Assembly (NCBI GenBank): GCA_027449165.1
Contig: DAIDMD010000032.1
Coordinates: 1-32,211 of the forward strand
Length of the DNA: 32,211 nt
Source: Acidiferrobacter sp.
GTDB taxonomy: Bacteria; Pseudomonadota; Gammaproteobacteria; Acidiferrobacterales; Acidiferrobacteraceae
Direction of reading: 5' to 3'
Every line of letters starts with the position of its first letter. Positions within the stretch are counted from its first letter, which is position 1. Shown here in pieces: positions 1 through 7,671 of the stretch. The notes below the pieces were generated by a model. The model saw only the letters and a program-made list of their open reading frames with translations, ran no database searches and had not been told where the DNA came from. The position numbers and the translations under genes were made by a program.

Positions 1-527
1 TGACCGTGTCGCCCGGCTACAGCTACGAGCGGGCCCCGCGCCAGGACGTGTTCCTGCGGCGCGCCCAAAGCAAGACGCTCTTTCGCAAGGTGTTTGCCCT
101 CGGGCGCGACCGCGGCGCCAAATGGCGCTTCAACCAATCGAGCCTGTTTCTGGATTTCCTGGCCGGCAACCAGACCTACCAATGCACGCCGTGGAGCAAT
201 CCGACGCGCAACGTGTTCGGTTGGCAGAAGCCGTGCTATCTCCTGAGCGACGAGGGTTACGCGTCGAGCTTTGCCGAGCTGATCGAGACCACACCCTGGG
301 ACCGTTACGGGACCGGCCGTCATCCCAAGTGCGATAACTGCATGGTCCATTGCGGCTATGAGGGCACGGCGGTCAACGATACCTTCGCGCACCCCCTGAA
401 GGCCCTCAAGGTCTATTGGGGCGGCCCGCGCGTGAGCGGCCCCATGGCGCCCGAGCCGGAGCCGACTTACAACGATTCGGGCGTGGTCGTGACCGTGCAT
501 AGGGCCTCGCCCAAGAGCGCGGGCTAG
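1..527 (+). CDS. hpnH: HpnH, hopanoid radical SAM protein (adenosylhopane synthase), 3' part only
   Basis: This is the C-terminal half of the radical SAM enzyme that joins a 5'-deoxyadenosyl group to diplopterene-type hopene, the first step in adding the C5 side chain of extended hopanoids. The reading frame is open from base 3, so the start codon and the N-terminal CxxxCxxC cluster site lie upstream of the window. What remains is the conserved HpnH tail: the stretches FNQSSLFLDFLAGNQTYQC and NPTRNVFGWQKPCYLL, then the cysteine pattern CDNCMVHCGYEGTAVND. The stop is TAG at 525-527. hpnB follows after 22 bp, so the two are probably cotranscribed. The family call is secure from these motifs; activity cannot be judged because the catalytic half is not visible. 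Confidence 0.93.
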   Translation, partial: TVSPGYSYERAPRQDVFLRRAQSKTLFRKVFALGRDRGAKWRFNQSSLFLDFLAGNQTYQCTPWSNPTRNVFGWQKPCYLLSDEGYASSFAELIETTPWDRYGTGRHPKCDNCMVHCGYEGTAVNDTFAHPLKALKVYWGGPRVSGPMAPEPEPTYNDSGVVVTVHRASPKSAG

Positions 528-549
528 GCCGCTTAAAGGGCAAGCGCAG

Positions 550-1677
550 ATGGTGTGGGTCGATCTGGCGGCGGTCGCGGCCGGCGCGTGGCTGGCCTTG
601 CTGCTGGCACCGTGGCGTCCTTGGTGGACTGCGGAGCGGCTCGAGGCCGATCCGGACGCGGTCGTGTCCGGGACGGCCGCGGAGGTCACCGTGCTCATGC
701 CGGCGCGTGACGAGGCGGCGGTCATCGGCCGTTCGCTGGCCGCGCTTGCGCGCCAGGGGGCCGGGCTTGCGGTGATCGTGATCGACGACGGATCGAGCGA
801 CGACACGGCCGGGATCGCGGCGCGCGCGGGGCTTTTGGATCTGACCGTGATCCGTGCCCCTGCGCTTCCGGCGGGCTGGACGGGCAAGCTTTGGGCGCTC
901 GAGCAGGGGCGGCTTGCGGTCGCGACCCCCTACGTCTTGTTGCTCGACGCCGACATCGCGCTCGCCCCCGGTCTCGTGGCGACCTTGCTGGCCAAGGCCC
1001 GGCGCGAGGGTCTGGCGCTGGTGTCGCTCATGGCGGCCCCGGCCATGAGCGGCTTTTGGGATCGCTGGTGGATGCCGGTATTCGTCTACTTCTTCAAGCT
1101 TCTGTACCCGTTCCGTCTGGCCAATCGGCCCAAGGCGGCGACCGCCGCCGGCGCCGGGGGCTGCCTTATGGTGGCCACCGGCGCCTTGTCGGGCATCGGG
1201 GGCTTTGGCGCCCTGCGCGATGCAGTCATAGACGACTGCGCGCTGGCCGCGCTCGTGAAGCGGCGGGGGGCGGGAGGGACCTGGATCGGGCTGACCCGTT
1301 CGGCGGTCATGTTGCGCGCCACCGGCCTCAAGGGGTTCTGGCGCATGGTGGCGCGCACCGCCTTCACCCAGTTGCGCTATTCGTACGCCTTGCTCGCGGC
1401 CTGCGCGGTCGTGATGCTAATCGTGTTCGCGGTCCCGCCGGCGGCGATCCTCGCGGGCGGCCCCGCAGCACGCGTCCTGGGGCTTGCGGCGTGGGTGTTC
1501 ATGGGCGTGAGCTACGCGCCGACCGCGCGTTTCTATGGCCAGTCGCCGTGGGCGATCCCCGCCTTGCCCGCCGCCGGGCTCGCCTTTCTGCTTATGACCT
1601 TCACGTCGGCCCTGTGGTATGCTCGCGGCGTCCGGTCCCGGTGGAAAGGTCGCGACTATCGGCGCGGGCCGGTATGA
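550..1677 (+). CDS. hpnB: HpnB, hopanoid-associated family 2 glycosyltransferase
   Basis: This is a 375-residue membrane-attached GT2 glycosyltransferase of the HpnB type, found in hopanoid clusters; its exact acceptor is not established for the family. An N-terminal hydrophobic segment (about residues 5-22) is followed by the GT-A core: VTVLMPARDEAAVIG near 46-60, the nucleotide-binding stretch IDDGSSDDT at 78-86, and the DAD metal-binding motif at 133-135. The C-terminal third (about 280-360) holds several hydrophobic membrane segments, as expected for HpnB. The length is normal. Its TGA stop overlaps an ATG of the next frame (ATGA at 1674), although hpnM more likely begins at a better ATG at 1710. 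It sits between hpnH and hpnM within the hopanoid operon. Confidence 0.9.
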   Translation: MVWVDLAAVAAGAWLALLLAPWRPWWTAERLEADPDAVVSGTAAEVTVLMPARDEAAVIGRSLAALARQGAGLAVIVIDDGSSDDTAGIAARAGLLDLTVIRAPALPAGWTGKLWALEQGRLAVATPYVLLLDADIALAPGLVATLLAKARREGLALVSLMAAPAMSGFWDRWWMPVFVYFFKLLYPFRLANRPKAATAAGAGGCLMVATGALSGIGGFGALRDAVIDDCALAALVKRRGAGGTWIGLTRSAVMLRATGLKGFWRMVARTAFTQLRYSYALLAACAVVMLIVFAVPPAAILAGGPAARVLGLAAWVFMGVSYAPTARFYGQSPWAIPALPAAGLAFLLMTFTSALWYARGVRSRWKGRDYRRGPV

Positions 1678-1709
1678 CCGGTCCGGCGGCAACGGCAAGA
1701 GGGGTGGCT

Positions 1710-2348
1710 ATGGGACGGCAAGAGACGGGATCGCGCAAGGCGGGCCTATGGGTGGTGGCCGTGTGGCTCATGACCATGGGCGCACCGGCCTGCGCCGCGC
1801 AGACGGGTCCGGCGGTGGCCGTGGTCCGTCATTTCCAGGATACCTTGATCGCCGTCATGAAGGCCGGCAAACCCTTGGGGTTCAAGGGTCGTTACGCCAA
1901 GCTCCTGCCGGCCGTCCGCGGCAGCCACGATCTGTCGTTCATCGCCCAGCTGACCCTGGGGCCTTACTGGGGCAAGCTCGCGCCGGCCTCGCGCCAGGCG
2001 TTCGTGCACGCGTTCACGCAGCTTACGGTGGCCACCTACGCGGCGCAGTTCCGCCGCTATTCGGGGCAGGCGTTTCATCGGTCGGCCGCCCAGGCCACGG
2101 CGCAGGGCGGCGTTCTGGTCGAGACCGAGCTTATGACGCGCGGACACAAGGACGCCACCATCGACTACCTCGTGGCTCCGGCCGCCGGCCGCTGGCAGAT
2201 CGTCAACATCGTGGCCAACGGCGTGAGCGATTTGGCATTAAAGCGGGCGCAGTACACGGCCATCATGCGCAAGAAGGGATTTGCATCGCTGCTCGCGATG
2301 TTGCGGGACAAGATCGCGCAACTGAGCCACGGGACCCTGAAGGGCTAG
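1710..2348 (+). CDS. hpnM: HpnM, MlaC/Ttg2D-like periplasmic carrier
   Basis: This is a 212-residue exported protein of the toluene-tolerance Ttg2/MlaC family, the type called HpnM in hopanoid clusters. The family binds lipids in the periplasm and shuttles them between membranes. I chose the ATG at 1710 because AAGAGGGG lies six bases upstream and it gives a compact signal peptide (positive start, hydrophobic run LWVVAVWLMTMG, likely cleavage after ACA). An in-frame ATG at 1674, overlapping the hpnB stop, would add 12 residues and spoil that signal. The mature part carries family hallmarks such as FKGRYAKLLPAV near the start, FIAQLTLGPYWGKL and a W-Q-I-V-N-I strand near the end. mlaA begins 16 bp later and hpnN lies downstream, so the carrier is encoded together with an inner-membrane and an outer-membrane partner. 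Confidence 0.88.
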   Translation: MGRQETGSRKAGLWVVAVWLMTMGAPACAAQTGPAVAVVRHFQDTLIAVMKAGKPLGFKGRYAKLLPAVRGSHDLSFIAQLTLGPYWGKLAPASRQAFVHAFTQLTVATYAAQFRRYSGQAFHRSAAQATAQGGVLVETELMTRGHKDATIDYLVAPAAGRWQIVNIVANGVSDLALKRAQYTAIMRKKGFASLLAMLRDKIAQLSHGTLKG

Positions 2349-2364
2349 GGCATGGGCAGGGCGA

Positions 2365-3222
2365 GTGCCGCGCGGTCTCATGGCGGGTGATGCTTGGCGT
2401 TCGGCAAGGCGGGCCATCGGGCGGGTTCTGGGGCTTGGCTGTCTCATGGCGCTGGCGGGATGCGCGACCACCGGCGGCCCGGATCCGCTGGAACCGATGA
2501 ATCGGCAGTTCTACGCCTTCAATAGCGGCACCGATCGCCTGATCATGAGTCCGGTCGCGCGCGCCTACAAGGCCGCCACGCCCAAGCCCCTGCGGGCCTC
2601 GCTGACCAATTTTTTCCATAACGTCGCCTACCCCGACATCATCGTGAACGATTTGCTGCAGGGGCGGATCGGGCAGGGCGCCGACGACATCGGGCGTTTC
2701 CTGATCAACAGTACCGTGGGGGTCCTCGGCCTGTTCGACGTGGCGACCCCGCTCGGGTTGAAGGCCCACGTCGAGGACGCCGGGTTGACGCTCGGCCGCT
2801 GGGGGGTGGAGCGGGGCCCCTATCTCGTGCTGCCGTTCGTGGGCCCCGACACCCTGCGCAACACCCCAAGCCTCGTGGTGGGGATATTCACGAATGTCTT
2901 GTATTATATCGGCAACCCGGCGGTGACCATCCCCTTAACGGTGCTCGACGTCATCAACGCCCGGGCCAACGCCAGCGCCGAGCTGCGTTATATGCGTGAA
3001 AACGCCGTCGACAGGTACGTCTTTATGCGAGACGCCTATCTGCAGCACCGGAATTTCCTGCAAGACGGAGGGCATCTGCCGTTGAAGGCCGTCGAGCAGA
3101 TGATGTTGCCGCCGGCGACCGGACCCGCGCCGCCCGATCCGCCGCTCGCCGATCGGGCGCCCGCGGTCCGCGCACCGGGCGCGGTCCCGGGGCGATCGGG
3201 CGCCCCGGCCCCGGGCCGATAG
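2365..3222 (+). CDS. mlaA: MlaA/VacJ outer-membrane lipoprotein
   Basis: This is a 285-residue lipoprotein of the VacJ/MlaA family, which in other bacteria sits in the outer membrane and moves lipids between its outer leaflet and periplasmic carriers. A hydrophobic N-terminus ends in the lipobox LAGC (Cys33); the next residue is Ala, not Asp, which fits outer-membrane sorting. The family signature DPLEPMNRQFYAFN follows directly, and the core GRFLINSTVGVLGLFDVAT is intact. The last 40 or so residues are a Pro/Ala/Gly-rich tail with no family counterpart that I recognise. The GTG start at 2365 has GCAGG upstream; an ATG at 2380 is a workable alternative that shortens the leader by five residues. 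Placement between hpnM and hpnA suggests a paralog dedicated to hopanoids rather than the phospholipid Mla system. Confidence 0.9.
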   Translation: MPRGLMAGDAWRSARRAIGRVLGLGCLMALAGCATTGGPDPLEPMNRQFYAFNSGTDRLIMSPVARAYKAATPKPLRASLTNFFHNVAYPDIIVNDLLQGRIGQGADDIGRFLINSTVGVLGLFDVATPLGLKAHVEDAGLTLGRWGVERGPYLVLPFVGPDTLRNTPSLVVGIFTNVLYYIGNPAVTIPLTVLDVINARANASAELRYMRENAVDRYVFMRDAYLQHRNFLQDGGHLPLKAVEQMMLPPATGPAPPDPPLADRAPAVRAPGAVPGRSGAPAPGR

Positions 3223-3238
3223 CGGTCGAGGAGGGACG

Positions 3239-4249
3239 ATGAGGGCATTGGTGACGGGGGCGTCCGGTTTCGTGGGTTCGGCGGTGGCGCGCGCCTTGCT
3301 GGCCTCCGGGCACAGCGTGCGCGTCCTCGTGCGTCCGACGAGCGCGCCGGCCAACCTCGCCGGCCTTCCGGTCGAGCGCGTCGAGGGCGACCTGATGCGG
3401 CCGGCCTCCCTGCGCGGCATCATGGCCGACTGCGATGCCCTGTTCCACGTGGCCGCCGATTACCGGCTGTGGGTGCCCGACCCAGCGGCCATGTTCCGGA
3501 CCAATGTCGAGGGCACGCGGGCGCTGATGGAGGAGGCCATGACGGCGGGGGTGGCCCGTGTCGTCTACACAAGCAGCGTGGCCACCCTGGGATTGGTGCC
3601 GGGCGGCGTGGCCGACGAGGAGACGCCCGTCGCCTATGCGGACATGATAGGCCCCTACAAGCAGTCGAAGTTCCGGGCCGAGGAGGAGGTCTGCCGGTTG
3701 ATCCGTCTGGGCCTGCCGGCGGTGATCGTGAACCCGTCTACGCCGGTGGGCCCGCGCGACATCAAGCCGACGCCGACCGGACGGTTGGTGCGCGATGCGG
3801 CGCGGGGGCGCATACCGGCCTACGTCGATACCGGCCTCAACATCGTGCATGTCGACGACGTGGCGCAGGGTCATCTGCTGGCCCATGCGCACGGGCGCGT
3901 CGGCGAGCGCTACGTGTTGGGCGGGGACAACCTCACGCTCGAGGCGATCCTGACGCTCATAGCCGGCATGGCCGGGCGCAAGCCGCCTTCGCTGCGCCTG
4001 TCGCGCCACCTGCTTTGGCCGGTCGCCGTTGCCGCGCAGGCCTACGCGCGGCTGCGCCCATCGGCTGCGCCGCTCGTCACCCGGGACGAGCTGCGCATGG
4101 CGTCCAAGCGCATGTTCTTCAGTTCCGCCAAGGCCCAACGCGAGCTCGGCTATGCCCCGCGTCCGGCCGGGGAGGCGTTGGCCGACGCGGTGGCCTGGTT
4201 TCTGGGGGCCGCGCGCGCCCCCGGCGGCGGGCCCGCAGGCGCCGCCTGA
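3239..4249 (+). CDS. hpnA: HpnA, hopanoid-associated NAD-dependent sugar epimerase/dehydratase
   Basis: This is an extended short-chain dehydrogenase/reductase of 336 residues, the usual length for HpnA. The Rossmann glycine motif TGASGFVG is at residues 6-13, the conserved NVEGT is at 89-93, TSSVATLG is at 111-118, and the catalytic YxxxK pair is Y140-K144 with a Ser/Thr-rich strand just before it. The family probably acts on a nucleotide sugar or a sugar-like hopanoid side chain, but its exact step in the pathway is unsettled. The ATG is preceded by GAGGAGGG at good spacing. The stop codon overlaps the hpnI start (TGATG), which implies translational coupling. Confidence 0.9.
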   Translation: MRALVTGASGFVGSAVARALLASGHSVRVLVRPTSAPANLAGLPVERVEGDLMRPASLRGIMADCDALFHVAADYRLWVPDPAAMFRTNVEGTRALMEEAMTAGVARVVYTSSVATLGLVPGGVADEETPVAYADMIGPYKQSKFRAEEEVCRLIRLGLPAVIVNPSTPVGPRDIKPTPTGRLVRDAARGRIPAYVDTGLNIVHVDDVAQGHLLAHAHGRVGERYVLGGDNLTLEAILTLIAGMAGRKPPSLRLSRHLLWPVAVAAQAYARLRPSAAPLVTRDELRMASKRMFFSSAKAQRELGYAPRPAGEALADAVAWFLGAARAPGGGPAGAA

Positions 4250-5376
4250 TGGCCGGTTGGGTGTTGGCCGCGGCCCATGTCGCGGCGGTGCTGGGGGTTG
4301 CCGTGCTCCTGGCGCAGACCCTCGCGTTGGGGTCTTGGCCCAGGCGCGAGCCGTCCCCGGGGCATCTGCCGCCGATCTCGATCTTGAAGCCCCTGTACCG
4401 CGAAGGGCCGCGTCTCTACGAATGCCTGCGATCGTTCTGTGATCAGGACTATCCGGACTACGAGATCGTGTTCGGTCTGCAAGACCCGCAGGATCCGGCG
4501 GTCGCGGTCGTGCGGCGCCTGCAGGCGGAGTTCCCGGGGCGCACGCTGAAGCTGGTCATCGACCCCAGGCGGCGGGGGGGAAATGCCAAGGTCGACAATC
4601 TGGCCAACCTGATGGCCGAGGTTCGCCATGACGTCCTGGTGCTGGCCGACGCCGACATCCTGGTAGGTCCGGATTATCTGCGCCGCTTGGCAGGTCCCGT
4701 CCAGGATCCGGAGGTCGGGATCGTGACCTGCCTGTACCGCGGGTCCCCGGGGCGCGGGCTCTGGGAGCAGATCGGCGCGCTCTTCATCCAGGATTGGTTC
4801 GTGCCCCAGGTCCTCCTGGCCAGGGCGCTGGGATCTTCGGATTTCGCGTTTGGGGCGACGATCGCCCTGCGGCGTCCGGTGTTGGCGGCGGTGGGCGGTT
4901 TCGAGGCCTTGGCCTCGCAGCTCGCCGACGACTATGCGCTTGGGGCACGCAGCCGGGCGCTCGGCCTGCGCACCGTGCTATCGTCCTATCTGGTCGAGAC
5001 GGTGGTCGACGAGCCGCGGCTGAGCGATCTTGTCGCCCACCAGCTGCGGTGGCTGCGCACCATCCGCGTCATCAATCCCTGGGGGTATTTCTTCTCGGGG
5101 GTGACCTTCGGGTTGCCGTTGGCCGCGGGCGCGGCCGTGGTGAGCGACCAGGGGTGGATGTGGGGTCTGGCGTTTGTGGCCTTGGTCGTGCGGCTCATGC
5201 TACATTTGCGGGCTTGCGGGCGCCTTCATGCGCATCGGCGCCTCGGGCTCGTTCCCTTGGCGGATGCGCTGCTTTGCGGGCTGTGGGCCGCAGGGCTTGC
5301 GGGACGCAAGGTCAGATGGCGCGGCGTGGCACTGGCTGTGGGCCACGACGGGAACATAAAGGCGAATCGGGAGTAG
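4249..5376 (+). CDS. hpnI: HpnI, hopanoid glycosyltransferase (N-acetylglucosaminyl transfer to bacteriohopanetetrol)
   Basis: This is a 375-residue GT2 enzyme with an N-terminal membrane segment (about 5-27) and C-terminal hydrophobic segments, laid out like ceramide glucosyltransferases. HpnI is known to transfer GlcNAc to bacteriohopanetetrol, the first step of cyclitol-ether formation. Visible motifs are PPISILKPLYREGP at 41-54, the DAD metal site at 134-136, the catalytic ADD at 226-228, and QLRWLR at 265-270 (the Q-x-x-R-W signature). The start is the ATG at 4249, which overlaps the hpnA stop. A much longer upstream open frame exists but runs antiparallel to the sense of hpnA codons and is not used. 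hpnJ and hpnK, the next two enzymes of the same sub-pathway, follow immediately. Confidence 0.92.
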   Translation: MAGWVLAAAHVAAVLGVAVLLAQTLALGSWPRREPSPGHLPPISILKPLYREGPRLYECLRSFCDQDYPDYEIVFGLQDPQDPAVAVVRRLQAEFPGRTLKLVIDPRRRGGNAKVDNLANLMAEVRHDVLVLADADILVGPDYLRRLAGPVQDPEVGIVTCLYRGSPGRGLWEQIGALFIQDWFVPQVLLARALGSSDFAFGATIALRRPVLAAVGGFEALASQLADDYALGARSRALGLRTVLSSYLVETVVDEPRLSDLVAHQLRWLRTIRVINPWGYFFSGVTFGLPLAAGAAVVSDQGWMWGLAFVALVVRLMLHLRACGRLHAHRRLGLVPLADALLCGLWAAGLAGRKVRWRGVALAVGHDGNIKANRE

Positions 5377-5383
5377 TCCGACG

Positions 5384-6802
5384 ATGATGAAAACCCTTTT
5401 TCTGCATCCCCCGTCCTACGAGGGATTCGACGGCGGCGCCGGGTCGCGGTACCAAGCCAAGCGCGAGGTGCGGTCGTTTTGGTATCCGACATGGCTTGCC
5501 CAGCCGGCGGCTCTGGTGCCGGGCAGCAAGTTGATCGACGCCCCGGCGGCGGGGCTCGATCTGGAACAGGTCCTGCCCATGGCACAGGGCTACGAGCTCG
5601 CGGTTCTGCATACGAGTTCGCCCTCGTTCCCTTATGACGTCGAGGTCGCGGAGGCCCTGAAGAAGGCCTACCCGGATATGAAGATCGGCCTGGTCGGCGC
5701 CAAGGTGGCGGTGGCCCCCGAAGAGTCCCTGACGGCCTCGCCGGCCATCGATTTCGTGGCTCGGGAGGACTTCGACTTCACGATCAAGGAGGTCGCCGAG
5801 GGCCGTCCTTATGCGGAGATCGACGGACTGACCTTCCGCGACGAGAAGGGCATGGTGGTGCACACCCCCCATCGGCCACCGATCGAGGACATGGATCAGC
5901 TGCCATTCGTCACCGAGGTCTACAAGCGCGACCTGCGGGTCGAGGACTATTTCATCGGTTACCTGAAGCATCCCTATGTCTCCTTCTACACCGGGCGCGG
6001 CTGCAAATCGCGCTGCACGTTCTGTCTCTGGCCCCAGACGGTGGGCGGCCATCGCTATCTGGTGCGCAGCGCCGAGCACGTCGTGGAAGAGGTCAAGCTG
6101 ATTCAGCGGTATTTCCCGCAGGTGGCCGAGGTGTTCTTCGACGACGACACCTTTACGGACAACGCCCCGCGTGCCGAGGAGATCGCCCGCAGGCTCGGGA
6201 AGCTCGGCGTGACCTGGTCGTGCAACGCCAAGGCCAACGTGCGTTACGAGACCCTGAAGGTCATGCGCGACAACGGCCTGCGCCTGCTGCTCGTCGGTTA
6301 CGAGTCCGGCAACCAAAAGATCCTGAACAACGTGAAGAAGGGCGTGCGCCTGGATATCGCCCGGCAGTTCGCCAAGGATTGCCACAAGCTCGGCATCACC
6401 GTGCACGGTACCTTCATCCTCGGGTTGCCGGGGGAGACCCGCGAGACCATCGAGGAGACGATCCGGTTCGCGAAGGATATCAACCCGCACACCATCCAGG
6501 TGTCGCTTGCGGCCCCCTACCCCGGGACTTTTCTCTACAAGCAGGCCATAGAGAACGGCTGGCTTCAGGAGGAAAACAGCAAGCACCTCGTCAACGATCG
6601 GGGCGTGCAGATGAGCGCGCTCAGCTACCCGCACCTGAATCACACCGAGATCTACGATTCCGTGGAGTCGTTCTATAAACAGTTTTATTTCCGGTCGGGC
6701 AAGGTCGCCGAGATGCTGGGCGAGATGATCAAGAGCCCGCAGATGATGGGACGGCGCCTGCGCGAAGGGGTCGAGTTCCTGCGGTTCTTCAGGCAGCGCT
6801 AA
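5384..6802 (+). CDS. hpnJ: HpnJ, B12-type radical SAM enzyme forming the cyclitol ether
   Basis: This is a 472-residue radical SAM protein. HpnJ is the enzyme proposed to contract the glucosamine ring of bacteriohopanetetrol glucosamine to the cyclitol ether. The N-terminal 150 residues resemble a cobalamin-binding Rossmann fold. The radical SAM cluster motif CxxxCxxC is at C207, C211 and C214 (GRGCKSRCTFCLWPQ), followed by VFFDDDTFTD and, further on, GTFILGLPGETRETIEET, typical of SAM-radical barrels. The length is normal. Two adjacent ATGs (5384 and 5387) are possible starts; GGGAG lies 10-13 bases upstream. The gene sits 7 bp after hpnI and directly abuts hpnK. Confidence 0.93.
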   Translation: MMKTLFLHPPSYEGFDGGAGSRYQAKREVRSFWYPTWLAQPAALVPGSKLIDAPAAGLDLEQVLPMAQGYELAVLHTSSPSFPYDVEVAEALKKAYPDMKIGLVGAKVAVAPEESLTASPAIDFVAREDFDFTIKEVAEGRPYAEIDGLTFRDEKGMVVHTPHRPPIEDMDQLPFVTEVYKRDLRVEDYFIGYLKHPYVSFYTGRGCKSRCTFCLWPQTVGGHRYLVRSAEHVVEEVKLIQRYFPQVAEVFFDDDTFTDNAPRAEEIARRLGKLGVTWSCNAKANVRYETLKVMRDNGLRLLLVGYESGNQKILNNVKKGVRLDIARQFAKDCHKLGITVHGTFILGLPGETRETIEETIRFAKDINPHTIQVSLAAPYPGTFLYKQAIENGWLQEENSKHLVNDRGVQMSALSYPHLNHTEIYDSVESFYKQFYFRSGKVAEMLGEMIKSPQMMGRRLREGVEFLRFFRQR

Positions 6803-7657
6803 GTGACGCGGGCATGTCGCCGGCTGATCGTCACGGCCGACGATTTCGGGTTGTCGCCGGCCGTCAACGAGGCGGTCGAGCGGGCATCGCGCGAGGGTAT
6901 CCTCACGTGCGCGAGTCTGATGGTCGGCGAGGACGCGGCGCAGGACGCGGTGGAGCGGGCGCGCCGGCTGCCGTCGCTGCGGGTGGGCCTGCATGTCGTG
7001 GTGGCCGATGGCCGGCCGGTGCTCCCTCCGGGGCGCATCCCCGCGTTGTGTGATGGCCACGGCCGGCTGGACGGCCGCCTCGTGCGGGCGGGATTCCGGT
7101 TCTTTTTTCGGCCGAAGGCGGCGCGTCAGCTGGAAGACGAGGTCGAGGCGCAGTTCGCGGCCTTCGCACGGACCGGGCTTGCCCTGGATCACGTCAATGC
7201 CCACAAGCATATGCATCTCCACCCGACCGTCTTGGGCCTGATCCTGAGGATCGGCCGGCGTTACGGGATGCGCGCGGTCCGCCTCCCCTACGAGCCGCCG
7301 GCGGCCGCGCTCTCGCCGGCCGAGAGGCGGCGCTACTGGAAGACGATGGGCGTGGTCGGCGTGTGGACGCGGCTCATGCGCTGGCGCCTCGACCGCGCCG
7401 GCATCCGCCACAATGACAGGGTGCTGGGCCTTTTGCAGTCGGGGGCCCTGGACGAGGCGACGGTCCTGGCGCTCCTTCAGCGCCTTGCGCCGGGCGTGAC
7501 TGAACTCTATTGCCACCCGGCGACGGCCGACGAGGCCGCCGGGCTTGCGCTCGGATACCGGAAGGCCGCCGAATTCGCGGCCTTGATGAGCCCGAGGGTG
7601 GCCGGCGCCTTGCAGGAAGGCGGCGTCCTGCGGCTCGCCTTCGGCGATCTCGATTGA
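6803..7657 (+). CDS. hpnK: HpnK, YdjC/ChbG-like deacetylase acting on BHT-N-acetylglucosamine
   Basis: This is a 284-residue carbohydrate deacetylase of the YdjC/ChbG family. HpnK removes the acetyl group from the GlcNAc added by HpnI, so it acts between HpnI and HpnJ. The metal-binding site is clear: TADDFG with D13-D14, a histidine in GLHVVV (H63), and the cluster HVNAHKHMHLHP with H133, H135, H137 and H139. A late ELYCHPA motif is also present. Translation most likely starts at the GTG that directly follows the hpnJ stop (TAAGTG). That leaves no gap and implies coupled translation. I see no nearby ATG start in this frame. Confidence 0.9.
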   Translation: MTRACRRLIVTADDFGLSPAVNEAVERASREGILTCASLMVGEDAAQDAVERARRLPSLRVGLHVVVADGRPVLPPGRIPALCDGHGRLDGRLVRAGFRFFFRPKAARQLEDEVEAQFAAFARTGLALDHVNAHKHMHLHPTVLGLILRIGRRYGMRAVRLPYEPPAAALSPAERRRYWKTMGVVGVWTRLMRWRLDRAGIRHNDRVLGLLQSGALDEATVLALLQRLAPGVTELYCHPATADEAAGLALGYRKAAEFAALMSPRVAGALQEGGVLRLAFGDLD

Positions 7658-7671
7658 GGGGTAAGGCGTCT

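Noticed and set aside
3469-4248. Upstream extension of the hpnI reading frame
   Set aside because: It overlaps hpnA in another frame and encodes Arg/Gly/Ala-rich low-complexity sequence; HpnI homology begins at the ATG at 4249.
5312-7516. Minus-strand open frame of 734 codons across hpnI/hpnJ/hpnK
   Set aside because: It spans three well-supported genes in antisense and shows no recognisable motif.
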